Shown here: positions 43,789 to 56,297 of the stretch, one piece after another
Numbering within the stretch: position 1 is the first letter of the stretch
Layout: each line of letters opens with the position of its first letter
Source of the DNA: Blasia pusilla
Taxonomy: Eukaryota > Marchantiophyta > Marchantiopsida > Blasiales
Direction of reading: 5' to 3'
Length of the DNA: 64,000 nucleotides
Assembly: GCA_050084515.1 (NCBI GenBank)
Contig: CM114274.1
Span: 38,254,001 to 38,318,000 of the forward strand
Position numbers and translations under genes: made by a program
Notes under the pieces: model-generated
Seen by the model: only the letters and a program-made list of their open reading frames with translations
The model's database searches: none
What the model was told of the DNA's origin: nothing

Positions 43789-46054
43789 ATAGGGAGTATG
43801 CATCTGCCACTGTCATGCCTGCCAAGAAGGATATGCATGGCAACTGGACGGATAGGCAGATGTGTGGGGATTACCGGCCTATAAATCGATAGACGAAGTC
43901 CGACAGGTATGCCATGCCCACTCCCGAGGAGATCTTTGATGCGATTGGTCACGCAAAGGTCTTTAGTTTGTTGGATTTGTGAGCTGGATACCATCAGTTG
44001 CCTATGAGATTGGTGGACAGGCAAAAGACGACATTTTGGGGCATCGATCCTCACGGGAAGGATTGTTTGTACCAGTGGCGGTTCTTACCATTTGGGTTAA
44101 AGAACGCCCCGTCTGAGTTTCAGAGGGTCATGGATAGGATCTTGGCAGGTCTCGATTGTGCTAGGTGTTATATTGATCGCATCGTAGTCTTTAGTGCCAC
44201 GGTTGAAGACCATGAGCGACATCTAGAGGAGGTGTTTCGACGATTGCATTTACATGGGCTGAAGCTACATCCAGGCAAGTGTAAGTTCTTCTACAACCAG
44301 ATTGAGTACTTGGATCATACGATATACCTAGGGGGCCTTGGTGATTAGCAAATATAGGTAGAGGCTATTTTACGCATTCCACGCCCTACAAATGTGAGCC
44401 GCGTTCGTGCATTCATGGGATTGGCAAACTTCTATCAACTGTACGTCAAGGGATTCAATTTGATTGCAAAGCCATTGACCTTGCTGACCAAGGTGGATCA
44501 TGAGTGGCACTGGGGAGATGAGCAGGAGCGAGCATTTTTGCTGCCCAAGGACAGATTGACGTCCGCGCCCATCTTGAAGAGACTGATCGGTGAGCATCCT
44601 TTCCAGTTGCACACAGATTGGAGCATTTTGGGACTTGGAGTGGTGCTCACCCAACATGATGATGAGGGTAGGGAGTTCGTGGTGGCTTACGCTAGCCGTT
44701 CGAACAACATTGTAGAGGCAAAGTACAGCTCGTATGAGGGTGAGTGCTTGGCTGCGGTGTGGGCTGTCGCACATTTCAGGTGTTACTTATTCGGCAACCC
44801 CTTTACCATCATCATTGATCATCAACCACTAAAGTGGTTGATAGAGTCCGACAAGCTTACAGGGAAGCTTGCAAGATGGGCTCTGTTGCTGTAGGAGTAC
44901 AATTTTCAGGTGGTACATAGACCTGGGACGCTCAACCAGGATGCAGATGGGCTGAGTCTTAACCCATTCCCGAGTCAGCAAGATGCGACTAGAGCTCGAT
45001 GGCATGGAGAGAGTGATGAGGAGTTAGTGTCAGGATGACACGCGTCAGTTTGTTTAGGCTGGTTGGCTATGGAGAGCCAGAGTGTGGAGACTTTGATAGT
45101 GAGGTCTGATGGAGAGTCCTTGGATTTCAAGGCTAGTGAGGAGACGACAGGTGGCCGAGATATTCACGATGATGGAGTAGTCTTGGAGTATCTGCGAACA
45201 AGCAGCGTTGCCAACACAATGGGTGCCAGAGAGCGGGATCGGGTCCTACAACGGGCCAGACGGTTCCGCTGGGAGGGGACACATGTGTTGCGAGTGTGGG
45301 AGGATGGTAGAGTGTGTGTAGTGCCTCATCCTTCGCAGAGAGCACGTTTGGTGCGTCATGCCCACGAGGAGTTGGGTCATTTTGGAGTGAAGTGGACATG
45401 TAGCTTGCTCTAGATTCAGTATTGGTGGCGAGGCATGCAGACTGATGTTCAGCAGTTTGTTGCTAGATGCATGGTGTGTGATCGAGTTTGAGCATCGTTC
45501 AATGATCCAACTCCACATTTCTATCCACTTCCGATCATGGGTTTAGGTTATAGATGGATTTTGGATTTTGTAGGACCTTTCCCTTTGATAGAGCGCCATA
45601 GTCCTTTTATGTTGGTGATGGTCGGGCACTTCTCAAAGTGGATAGAGTTGGTTGCATTTCTTGAAAATGCGAACGAGGGAGTAGCGTATGCCTTCCTAGA
45701 TCGAGTGCTGAATCATTACGGTGCACCAACTGAGGTGTTGACAGACCACGGTACACAGTTCCGCGGGGGGTTTCAGGCCTTGTGTGATCAAGAACTGATG
45801 GACCACCGCACTACTTCGCGAGATCATCCTGAGGCGGATGGACTAGCGGAGCATGTTCTGAGAGGGCTAAGTTATTGCGGAGAGTGATGCCCATGGCATT
45901 TGAGAACTTGGTGATTGCGCAACATCGAGATACGTTGAGGTATGCGACTATTTGGGGAGGTGGTTATCGACCTACTATCCGGAGGTTTCATCAAGGAGAC
46001 TATGTCTAATTGCAGCAGACGGCACCCACGACGTTGGATGTGACTGCAGTGTAA
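43789..46054 (+). mobile_element. D1: internal pol fragment patched into the C1 methyltransferase
   Basis: A 2.27-kb piece in the opposite orientation to its host, with no terminal repeats. It begins inside RT (EYASATVMPAKKD) and ends inside the integrase C-terminus (TLDVTA). It contains RT with CYIDR in place of YIDD, RNase H, integrase zinc region and core, then an internal deletion near 45862 that joins the AERV region to the FRRVMPMAFENL region. A 13-bp duplication with one mismatch (43776-43788 and 46055-46067) flanks it, which is not the 4-bp duplication of integrase. Confidence 0.85.
43800..45890 (+). pseudogene. RT, RNase H and integrase coding remains in D1
   Basis: Long open pieces at 43998-44348, 44394-44894, 45063-45413 and 45537-45887. 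They encode FLPFGLKNAPSEFQRVMD, FVVAYASRSNN, IIIDHQPLKWLIESDK, HAHEELGHFGVKW, ILDFVGPFPL and LTDHGTQFRGGF. It belongs to family C and is among the less decayed pol sequences here. Confidence 0.85.
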
Positions 46055-46067
46055 ATAGTAGTTAAAC

Positions 46068-46802
46068 CAGTGCTCATCCTGCCAAAGAGATCTAGCACGC
46101 GAATATCCTCCTTTGGAATGCACCACACAATCAAGGTGACGTCCAAAGGGATCATAATAGCACTCTTGGCTACCTCGGGTTCCTTTGACCCATCACGCTC
46201 TCATGCAAATATCTCGCTCCACGTGATCTGCACATGCTCAACGACTAAGCGTCGAAGCTCCTCAATCGAGCCCCAAAGCGGCACCTTTCCTCCACGGACT
46301 GATGCGGCGACCATGATACTCCTCTCCATAGAAATGTAAGGAATGGGCGTATCCTTTGTATGGACATGTCCCTCAATGAAATCACTAGACCACGTGACGG
46401 CGCTGCTAAATGCTGCTAAGGTCGCCATCTCTCCTAACCGTCGCTCGATCATTGCACATGTGAATCGAATGGATAATGAGCTAAGCCGCCCATCACTTGA
46501 CTGCCATCCTAGTATGGAGGACGCTAACTCCTCCCAGTAATCCTGGGAAAATCCCATCGGTATAACATTGCTCCACCAACCAAGACGTCGTAGAACTTTG
46601 CATCAGTCACTATCGCCTTGGCTCGCACCACGGACTCATCTATAGGATGTCTTGGACAAATCATCACCACGACCTCATGTCTGGTGATATACTGTGTGGT
46701 ACTCGCTCCATCCAAGGATGTCTGTATTCGTAATGACAACGCTCCACATCGGCTCTTGTCAAGCCCGATCCTCTGAATGACATTATCGTATAGTGAAATC
46801 AC
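46068..46802 (-). pseudogene. C1 protease tail, linker and methyltransferase motif I
   Basis: Minus-strand frames give LRIQTSLDGASTTQYITRHE and KFYDVLVGGAMLY (protease C-terminal part), then the linker GWQSSDGRLSSLSIRF and KVPLWGSIEELRR, then RVLDLFGRMSTGLTTI (motif I), which runs into the D1 joint and continues at 43788 as LTTILQAKV. Confidence 0.8.
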
Positions 46803-46808
46803 CCGCTA

Positions 46809-48217
46809 TGTAAACTCATGTATCATTAAGTATTAGAGAGAGTTTTATTCGTATTAAGTAAATTAGCCTAGGAAAATGAAATTCTCATGTTCAAACCTCT
46901 TTAAGATGACTCATTTGCGCGGACCCACCTTTAGGAAAAGAGATAATAAATAAAAAATGGGATTAGAAAAATAAAGTAGTGTGGTTGGTGCTTTAATAAA
47001 ATAAAAGCAAAAGTAGTCTTAGTTGGTGGCTAGGGTTGGTGGGGTAGTTTGGAAGATATAAAGGGAGTAAAAGAGGCAATCTACTTGTGTCTAAATGTAA
47101 TTGGTTCAACCTTGATAGGAAGCCATGTGGCACAAGATAAGATTAGCCCTATTTCGTATTCTTTTGGATCCTTTGTGAGTATATAAAGAGGAGGGACCTT
47201 CAAGGGTTCATCATCTTCTACTTCACATCTTGAATGTCTCTCATGTCATTCTAGAGTGTATGTTTTGGATTTGCTTATTCTTCCAATGAGAGTGGATTAC
47301 CCATCTTAGAAGAGTAATTTGATCTTGGTTTATTCTTCGAGAAGTTTCTAGAATGTGGTATGTGTGAAGATGAGAGACTTTTCAGCTTAGATGTGTTAAG
47401 TCATACTAGAAATAGAGGATGGTTTGGCTTGTTATTTTCCCGAATGAGAATGAATTACCCATCTTGGGAGAACAACTCCGCCAAGTCCCATTCTATAGAA
47501 GAATAGAGGATGTTTGTCAAGTATGGATAAGGGTGGAACATGAGTTGTGCCGGATTTTCCTTTCCTTAACCCGTACCACGTCAACATTCTCGTTCTAGAC
47601 AGGCATTGGTTCACTTGCTATCTAGTTTATCACTTTGGAGACGCGTTCATGAACCAAGTCATGCATCTCCAACTCCGATGATTCTTCTTATAGTCACGTA
47701 CGGAAGGACATGGGATTGCACTTTGTATGTCCTTATATAACTATCCATGGACGTCAATAGGCGTGCTCAAGTAGGGTTTAACAATAGTTGTGCTATTTTC
47801 CCTGTGTACAAACGTAAAGTAGTTTACAGGGACTTTATGGTTAGGAATTTTGGAGTTCCATGTTATGAATAAGTGATCGCCTTGGCACTACCTTTCGTGA
47901 TTCCTATTTTGAGAGAATGGAAGGTTTACATAAGAATTTTGTACTGAAAAAGGAGAAATTCTTATAGATTTTGATTTGCATCAACCATGTCTGTTGTAAC
48001 TAGAAGGTCCGCCCTTGTTCGAAGAAAGGCTCTCGACATGACAAATGGTGCTTTCACTGAGATATCTTTGAGGCGGTAGATTATGTTTGCAAGTTGGAGT
48101 CTTATCAAGATGACTACTTTTGGGAGTACTTCATCAATGGGAACTTAGGGAGTTGAGGATCTTCTCCAAACTTTGACAACATTCTTGAGCCAACAAGCAT
48201 GAGTTCACATAGGAGAG
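46809..48217 (+). mobile_element. LTR and gag start of an unrelated retrotransposon
   Basis: A TG...CA segment (46809-48043, about 1.2 kb) with TATA box gtatataaagagg near 47177. Two bases later comes TGGTGCTTTCACTGAG, a tRNA-type primer site of the kind seen in plant Gypsy elements. A short gag-like stretch follows and is cut by E1 at 48218. In contrast to families A and C it uses a conventional primer site. Confidence 0.55.
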
Positions 48218-48261
48218 TGTCGTGCACATACACATCGCTACACAACATACATCGTTGTCAC

Positions 48262-48263
<2 letters not shown>

Positions 48264-48299
<36 letters not shown>
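48264..48299. repeat. (CA)n microsatellite in the B1 repeat of E1
   Basis: An uninterrupted run of about 36 bases of ac/ca, an expansion of the short acacac tract found in other family C B repeats. Confidence 0.9.
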
Positions 48300-48302
<3 letters not shown>

Positions 48303-48509
48303 CACGCACAATCCCATGCTTACTCGTGGCATCCAAACAACGAGACAAGAAGTCCCTCTAACTCCACATAGCCATCTATCCTTACCTACCATGATAAACA
48401 TCTCTTGAACGCTAAGAGCAAGAAGCTCGGGTGCTCATGTGGCCCCATCGTTAGTCACCTTCTTGTCATCCATGTCACAGATACAAGTCGGAATGTAGAA
48501 CTACCTACT

Positions 48510-49840
48510 CTATGTACATCAGAAATACATCCATCGTCCCTGAGGAACCCTAGTGAGAGGTGGGGTCACACATACCATGTGCCATCCTCTCGAGCACCCA
48601 TCACAAACTAGCATAATGGCTGCACTACGGGCGGAACCACACAACATACACCGCAAGCCTGCATGAACTATTGCTCAGCTTGGATCAACTGTATCATCAA
48701 TATTCGGAAGATGACATGGCGCACCATTACACACATGGTCCTTCCAAACCATACCATCGCGTCCCTCCAATAAGAGAATACCGGAAGGTAAAACCTCACC
48801 CACTCTCAAGATGGTGCGCCCTGTAGTCACATCCATCATCGTCGGTGCCGTCTACTACAAGTAGACATAATCTTCCTGATGAAACCTTCGGATAGTTGGT
48901 CGATAACCACCACCCCAAATAGTCGCATACCTCAACGTATCTCGATGCTGCACAATCGCCAAGTTCTCGAATGCCATGGGCATCACTCTCCAAAATAACT
49001 CACCCCTCTGAGAACATGCTCGCTTCCATACATCAGGGTCATCAAGGTTCAACACCTCACCAACATCTCGACGAATGGCCGTAGGTAAATCTGGTTCTCG
49101 GCCATACAAAAGCAAGTACGGTGAGAAAGACGCTAAGGATGCCTGCCTGCTGAATCTGTATCCCATCGCCAACCACGGCAACTGAAGGTCCCAATCTCCT
49201 AGGTGACCTCTCTGCAAGCCATACTTGAGTAATCCTCTCTTCACCGTCTATACAACCTGCTCCGCTAGTCCATCCGCCTTAGGATGATCTTGCAAAGTAG
49301 TACGATGGTCGACCAGTGCCTGATCACACAAGGCCTGAAACTCCCCGCGAAACTCTGTACCCTGGTGTGTCAAAACCTGAGCTGTTGTGCCGTAATGACT
49401 CGGCACTTGATCTAGGAAGGTAAACGCTATTTCCTCACTCGCTTTGTCAAGCAATGCAACCAACTCTATCCACTTCGAGAAGTGCTCGACCATCACCAAC
49501 ACATAACGACAATGGCGCTCCGTCAAAGGCAAAGGTCCTGCAAAATCCAAACTCCATCTATAACCTAAACCCATGATTGAAAGTGGATGTAACTATGGAG
49601 TCGGAGCATTGAACGATGCTCGGACTCGATCACACAACATGCATTTGGCAACAAACTACTGAACATCAGTTTGTATGCCTCGCCACCAATACGTCCGCTT
49701 TACTCTAAAATGACTCAACTCCTCGTGGGCATAACGCACCAAATGTGCTCTCTGCGAAAGATGAGGCACTACACGCACTCTACCATCCTACCACACTCGC
49801 AATATATGTGTGCCCTCCCATCGGAACCATCTGACTTGCT
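48510..49840 (-). pseudogene. Integrase and PHD finger of E1
   Basis: Frames at 49574-49248 and 49244-48855 encode YRWSLDFAGPLPLTERH, VEHFSKWIEL, LTHQGTEFRGEF and LPWLAMGYRFSRQASLASFS. Upstream lies the zinc region. The PHD finger remains at about 48510-48650 with broken frame. Confidence 0.8.
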
Positions 49841-50745
49841 ATAGGATCCGATCCCGATGTCTAGCACCCAATGTGCTCACGACGCTGCCAATACACAAGT
49901 ACTCCAAGACCACTCCATCGTCGTGAATGTCTCGGCCACCTATCGTCTCCTCAGTGGCCTCTAGGTCTAAGGACTCTCCATTAGACCTCGCCATCGAAGT
50001 CTCAGCAATCTGGCTCTCCATAGCCAACATACCCAAATAGGATGACGTATGTCATCATGGAACCAACTCCTCATCACTCTCACCATGCAAACGAGCTCGA
50101 GTCGCATCTCGTTGACTCGAGCATGGGTTACGGCTCAAACCATCTGCATCTTGATTGAGCGTCTCAGGTCTATGCACCACGTGGAAGTCATACTCTTGCA
50201 ACAAAAGAGCCCACCTCTCAAGCTTCCTTGTAAGCTTTTCGGACTCCATCAACCACTTAAGTGGTGGATGATTAATAAGGGATTGCCGAATAGATAACAT
50301 CTGAAATGTGTGATAACCCATACTGCATCCAAGCACTCATCCTCATACAAGCTATACTTTGCCTCTACAGCTTTGTTCGAGCGACTAGCGTAAGGCCACC
50401 ATGAACTCTCTACCATCATCGTCATGCTGGGTGACACGGCTCCAAGCCCCAACATGCCCCAATCGGTATGCAATTGGAAAGGATGCCCCCTGATCGGTCT
50501 CCTCAATATGGGCGCGGACGTCAATATGTCCTTGAGCATAAGAAATCCTCTCTCTTGCTCATCCCCCAGTGCCACTCCTACTCCACCTTGGTCATCAAGG
50601 TTAGCGGCTTCGCAATCGAACTGAAACCCTTGACGTACCGTCAATAAAAGTTCGCCAATCCCATGAACGCACGAATATAACTCTCCAGCTAACGAAACCA
50701 TCTAGAGTTGCTCAAAGGTAGAATGCCCTCAAGGCCTCTCCTCTT
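49841..50745 (-). pseudogene. RNase H and linker of E1
   Basis: Includes LTSAPILRRPIRGHPFQLHTDW, a NKAVEAKYSLYEDECLDAVW stretch, the RNase H terminus, and [24 protein letters not shown]. Several shifts. Confidence 0.75.
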
Positions 50746-51495
50746 TGTCATGCGCATACACATCTCTATACAACATACATTACTGTCACCGAACACACAC
50801 ACAAACACGCACGATCCCATGCTAACTCATGACATCCAAACAACGAGACAAGAAGTATTAAAATATCTCCAATAAAATAAGATCCAATCTCTCTCTACAC
50901 CATCTCACACCATAGCTCTCAAAGGTGTGCACTCTCTCTCATGTTAAACCAAATCCACTCTCCTAATGAGAGGCTTGGGTTACACTCACAAGGCAGGGGA
51001 CTATAGCTCCGCCGCCTCATGCCAAGAGGTTCAACAAAGAGAGAATGAGCTCTCAAGCTCTCTCCTTGAGGTATACCCCTCACCTCTCCCAAGCTCTCTC
51101 CATGGTAACCTATTCTCCCAAGTCACCTCCTTGGCTCTTGACCTCATGTAGGAGGTCAAGGGTCACTTACCAAAAATAGAAAGTCAATCATATACTCAAA
51201 ATGGTACTTACCTAAAATAGTAAGTTCCTCAATATGGCTCGAAATGAGCCGAAACGAAGGGGAAACCTGATCTCTCAAGTTTATAGGGGGCCTCAGCAGG
51301 TCATCCTTGACCTAATGGGCGTGTTCTCCACTACTCACAAAGGCGCTCTACTAGATCTCACTGATCTATCCTAAAAGACGTGACAGTTGTCGTGCGCATA
51401 CATAACATACATTGCTGTCACCGAACACACACACACACAAACACGCACGCTAACTCATGACATCCAAAAACAAGAAGTACTAAAATATCTCCAAT
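50746..51495 (-). repeat. 3' split repeat of E2: B1-A2-B2
   Basis: B1 51388-51495, A2 50874-51385 and B2 50746-50873. It is the clearest complete 3' end for family C. B1 and B2 end at the same aatatctccaat word, which joins internal sequence in B1 and A2 in B2. Confidence 0.85.
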
Positions 51496-51679
51496 CGCCC
51501 CTCTAGCTGGTGGTTAGGTCCCTCTAACTTCAGATAGTCATCTATCCCTACCTACCATGACATACATCTCTCGGATGCTAAGAGCAAGAAGGCCGGATGC
51601 TCATGTGGCCCCATCGTTAGTCGCCTTCCTGTCATCCATGTCACAGAAAAATTCGGAATCGAAACCTATCTAGTATCTC

Positions 51680-53400
51680 TTCTATGTACATCTGGGACAC
51701 ATCCATTGTCCCCGAGGAACCCTAGTGAGAGGTGGCGTCAGACATGCCATATGCCAACCTCTCGAACATCCATCACAGAATAGCATCATGGCCGCACCAC
51801 GGGCATAACCACACAACATACAACGCAAGCCTGTAGGAACTACTGCTAAGCTCGGATCTACTATACGATCAATGTTAGGAAGGTTACATTACGCACAATT
51901 ACGCACATGGTCCTTCCAAACCATACCATCGCGTCCCTCCAACAAGAGAACATCGGATGGCAAAACGTCACACACTCTCAGGATAGTGGGCCCTATAGTC
52001 ACATCCAACGACGTCGGTGCCGTCTTCTACAAGTAGACATAATCTCCCTGATGAAACCTCCGGAAAGTTGGTTGATAACCACCACCCCGAATAGTCGCAT
52101 ACCTCAACGTATCTCGATGCTGCGCAATCGCCAAGTTCTAGAACGTCATGGGCATCACTCTCCGAAACAACTCAGCCCTCTGAGAACATGCTTGCACACA
52201 TACATCAGGGTCATCAAGGTCCAACACCTTACCAGCATCTCGACGAATGGCCGTAGGTAAATCTGGCTCTCGGCCATAAAGTAGCAAGTACGGTGAAAAA
52301 GACACTAAGGATGCCTGCATGCTGAATCTGTATCCCATCGCCAACCATGGAAATAGGAGGTCCCAATCTCCTAGGTGACCTCTCTACAAGCCATACTTGC
52401 GTAAACCCCTCTTCACCGTCCGCACAACTCTCTCCGCTAATCCATCCGCCTCGGGAGGATCTCGCGAAGTTGTGCGGGCCTGGAACTCACCGCAAAACTC
52501 GGTGCCCTGGTCTGTCAATACCTCAACTGGTTCGCCATAATGACTCAGCACTCTGTCAAGGAAGGCATAAACTACTCCCTCACTTGCTTTGTCAGGCAAT
52601 GCAACCAACTCGATCCACTTCGAGAAGTGCTCGACCATCAACAACACATAACGACTGTGACGCTCTGTCAAAGGCAAAGGTCCTGCAAAATCCAAACTCC
52701 ATCTATACCCTAAGCCCATGATTGGTAATGGATGCAACTGTGGAGTCGGAGCATTGAACGATTGTCAGACTCGATCATAGACCATGCACATGGCAACAAA
52801 TTGCTGAGCGTCAGTGTGCATGCCTCGCCACCAATAGTGAATCTGGAGCAAGCTGTACATCCGCTTCTCCCCAAAGTGACCCAACTCCTCGTGGGCATGT
52901 TGCACTAGTCGTGCTCTCTATGAAGGATGCGGCACTATGCGTACTCTGCCATCCTCCCAAACCCTCAAAATATGTATCCCCTCCCAACGGAACCGTCTGG
53001 CCCGCTGTAGGATATGATTCCGCTCTCTAGCATCCACGATGCTCGCAACGTTGCTAGTACGAAGGTACTCCAAGACTACTCCATCATCATGAATATCTCG
53101 GCCACTTGTCGTGCCCTCACTGGCCTTGGGATCCAAGGACTCTCCACTAGACCTCGCCATCAAAGTCTCCACACTCTGGCTCTCCATAGCCAACATGCCT
53201 AAATAGGCTGACGCGTGCCATCCTGGCACCGACTCCCCATCACTCTCTCCATGCCATCGAGCTCCAGTCGCATCTCGCTGACTCGGGCATGGGTTACGAC
53301 TCAACCCATCTGCATCGTGGTTGAGCGTCCCATGTCTATGTACCACCTGAAAATCATACTCCTGCAACAACAGAGCCCATCTTGCAAGCTTCCCTGTAAG
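51680..53400 (-). pseudogene. Integrase and PHD finger of E2
   Basis: Frames at 53370-52918, 52737-52384 and 52344-52138 encode [63 protein letters not shown] and LLYGREPDLPTAI. The zinc region lies near 52760-52930. A short deletion after GEFQA removes part of the core. PHD finger remains lie at about 51680-51830. Confidence 0.8.
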
Positions 53401-53409
53401 CTTTTCGGA

Positions 53410-54560
53410 TCAAAGATGTTGGTTGTCGAATAAGTAACGCCTGAAATGCGCGACAGCCCACACTGCAGCCAAGCACTTTCCCTCATACGAGTTGTACTTT
53501 GCCTCTACAGCGTTGTTCGAGCGGCTAGCGTAAGCCACCACGATCTCTCTACCCTCATCATCATGATGGGTGAGCATCGCTCCAAGCCCCAACATGCTCC
53601 AATGTATATGCAACTGGAAAGGGCGCACCCTGATCGGTCTCCTCAAGATGGGCGCGGACGTCAACCTGTCCTTGAGCAACTAAAATGCTCGCTCTTGCTC
53701 ATCCCTCCAGTGCCACTCGTGATCCACCTTGGTCAGCAAGGTCAGCGGCTTCGCAATCGAACTAAATCCCTTGACGTATCGCCGATAGAAGTTCACCAAT
53801 CACATGATTGCACGAACACGGCTCACATCTGTAGGGCGTGGAATGCGCGAGATAGCCTCTACCTTCGTCTGCTGAATATCAAGGCCCCCTTGGTATATCG
53901 TATGACCTAAGTACTCAATTTGGTTGTAGAAGAACTTGCACTTGCCTGGATGTAGCTTCAGCCCATGTTATTACAATCGTCGAAACACCTCCTCTAGATG
54001 TCGCTCATGCTCCTAAATCGTGGCGCTAAAGACTACGATGTCATCAATATAACACCTAGCAAAATCCAGACCAGCCAAGATCCTATCCATGACTCTCTGA
54101 AACTCAGCCAGGGCATTCTTTAACCCAAATGGTAAGAACCGCCACTCGTACAAACAATCCTTCCCGTGAGGATCGATGCCCCAAAATGCCGTCTTCTGCC
54201 TGTCCTCCAATCTAATAGGCAGTTGATGGTATCCGGCTCGCAAATCCAGTGAACTTAAGACCTTTGCGTGACCAATCGCATCAAAGATCTCCTCAGGGGT
54301 GGGCATGGCATACCTATCGGACTTCGTCTGCCGATTGATAGGTGGGTAATCCCCACACATCCGCCAATCCGTCCAATTGCCATGCACATCCTTCTTGGCG
54401 GGCATGACAGTGGAAAATGCATACTCCCCATGCGACATCTCCACTAGTCCTGCTCCGACCAAGTCCTGACTCCTACTCTGAATCAAAGCCCTCTCCATAT
54501 CACTGTACCTATAGGGTCGTCAAAAGATCGACGTATTACTCGACAACTCAATGCGGATCC
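53410..54560 (-). pseudogene. Reverse transcriptase and RNase H of E2
   Basis: The frame 54498-54013 is open for 161 codons: MERALIQSRSQDLVGAGLVE, RMCGDYPPINRQTKSDRYAM, RFLPFGLKNALAEFQRVMD and CYIDDIVVFSATI with YIDD. Frame 53679-53410 gives RLTSAPILRRPIRVRPFQLH and FVAYASRSNNAVEAKYN-like RNase H sequence. Confidence 0.85.
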
Positions 54561-54611
54561 CCGGTCCCTTCAGCGTACCCAAATCCTCCATGCTAAACGC
54601 AAAGTAATATA

Positions 54612-55653
54612 TCTAGAAATGGTTTCACAAGAAGAGCATGCTTGTGTCCCTATTATGGGTATGCCCAAACAAGTAAGACAAAAGATAAGGAGAACGAGAA
54701 TGGCAAGTTGTATGAGAGTGAGTGGATGCTACAAATGAAACCATTTGCAAGTAAGAGGGCCTACAGAAGTTCTTTGTCTTAGACATGCTAAAAGATAAGT
54801 TCCGATGTCATCCCCACCTCGCTTATGGGTGAGTGAGGCAGAGACACAGAGATGGAGAGAGAGCAAACAATCCAAACATAATCCAAACAATGGTCATATT
54901 TCCAGAAAATTTCCAAAGTCGAAAGACCAATCTTAAATTCTTCACTAGAATGTGGTAATGAAGAGTTTTGCTACTAAATAATCATTTATAAGCGGCTTGG
55001 GCTTTGTTTGGTGTTTCTCAATCTCTTTCACAACAATAATTTGAAGTCATAGTGACGAATTAAAGGTCTCCACAAAAGATTCAACTATTATCTAACTTGT
55101 TCATTCAATTGGACAAATTTCTTCATGGAAGGGCTCGCATCAAATCGCAAAGATTCAGTAGCAAAAGTAGGACAAGCCGGGAAAGCCAAAGCCTTTGTGC
55201 AAGTTCAACAAACACAATAGCCAACAAGTTCATAGGAGCAAGAAACCATTCATCACCATTCATCCAATATCTATAGATGGAAGCACTCGAGCTAAACGGA
55301 CGAAAGTATAACCGGATTAGTCAGTTGTTTGAAATTCTTATCGGCTCCAATCGGTTTGGGAGGGCACAAGGATGCACGGTCTTTCTTGAGGCCAACAACT
55401 TTGGTGCTTGAAATGCAATAACCCCTCGCCCAATCCAAAGACGCCGACCATTAGAAATGCTCATAGAGTATGAGATGCAATTTATCTATCAAAACAACCA
55501 TTGTCAATGCCGGACACCCGCCCATGGGACCCGACTCTAAGAGCAGGGCCCCATGGAGTCCAACACCAAAGATCGCGTGGGTCCTAACCACAAGTTCCCA
55601 CACTTGACGGATGGCATTTTCAGTTTGTTTAACCTGCGGTCAGATAAGTGTGC
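54612..55653. other. Unassigned intergenic or decayed repeat DNA
   Basis: No open frame, zinc or pol motif, or terminal repeat recognised. It separates the broken 5' end of E2 from the solo repeat. Confidence 0.4.
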
Positions 55654-56297
55654 TATCGTGCGTATAAACATTGCTACACAACATACATCGTTGTCACCGA
55701 ACACGCACACGCACACATACGATCCCATGCTAACTCATGGCATCCAAACAACGAGACAAGAAGTACTAAAATATCTCCAATTAAATCATGATCCAATCTC
55801 TTTCAATACCATAGCTCTCAAATGTGAACACTCTCATATGTCTCTCTCAATGTCAAACCAAACCCACTCTCCTAATGAGAGGCTCGGGTTACACACACAA
55901 GGCAAGCGAGACCATAGCTCGGCCGCCTCATGCCAAGTGGTTCAACAAAGAGAGAATGAGCTCTCAAGCTCTCTCTCCTTGAGGTATATCCCTCCGCTCT
56001 CCCAAGCTCTCTCCATGATAACCTATGCTCCCAAGTCACCTCCTTGGCTCTTGATCTCATGTAGGAGGTCAAGGGCCACTTGCCAAAAATATAAAGTAGA
56101 TCATATACTTAAAACGGTACTTACCTAAAAGAGTAAGTTCCTCAATATGGCTCCAAATGAGCCGAAACGAAGGGGAAACCTGCTCTCTCAGGTATTACGG
56201 GGCCTCAGCAGGTCATCCTTGACCTCCAAAGCTTGTCCTCCAGTACTGGCAAAGGGGCTCTACTAGGTCTCACAAATCTATCCTAAAAGACGTGACA
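55654..56297 (-). mobile_element. Solo A-B terminal repeat of family C
   Basis: A single A+B unit of 644 bp flanked by the direct repeat GTGC (55650-55653 and 56298-56301). No internal sequence. Recombination between the outer A1 and A2 of a split-repeat element would leave exactly A plus B2. It shows that the true outer ends are A on one side and B on the other. Confidence 0.85.

Larger units (their letters stand above)
29543..46808 (-). mobile_element. Ty3-like retrotransposon copy C1 (family C), split by A2 and by patch D1
   Basis: On the minus strand: protease tail (46802-46420), linker and methyltransferase (to 42746), RT/RNase H, integrase, PHD finger, and B1 ending exactly at TGTCGTG (29543). 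A2 (31564-41350) is inserted in RNase H and D1 (43789-46054) in the methyltransferase. There is no A2-B2 after B1, and the 5' end up to the protease active site is missing. Confidence 0.8.
48218..50745 (-). mobile_element. Ty3-like copy E1 (family C), 3' part
   Basis: On the minus strand: RNase H (to 50701), integrase, PHD finger, and a B1 repeat ending cleanly at 48218 with no A2-B2 after it, as in C1. The 5' part is lost at the joint with E2 (50745/50746), inside the RT to RNase H connection. Confidence 0.8.
50746..54611 (-). mobile_element. Ty3-like copy E2 (family C), 3' two thirds with complete 3' repeats
   Basis: On the minus strand: RT (from 54611), RNase H, integrase, PHD finger, B1, A2, B2. 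The outer B2 end (TGTCATGCGC, 50746) lies in E1 sequence. It is truncated in the N-terminal RT region, so gag, protease and methyltransferase are absent. Confidence 0.85.
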
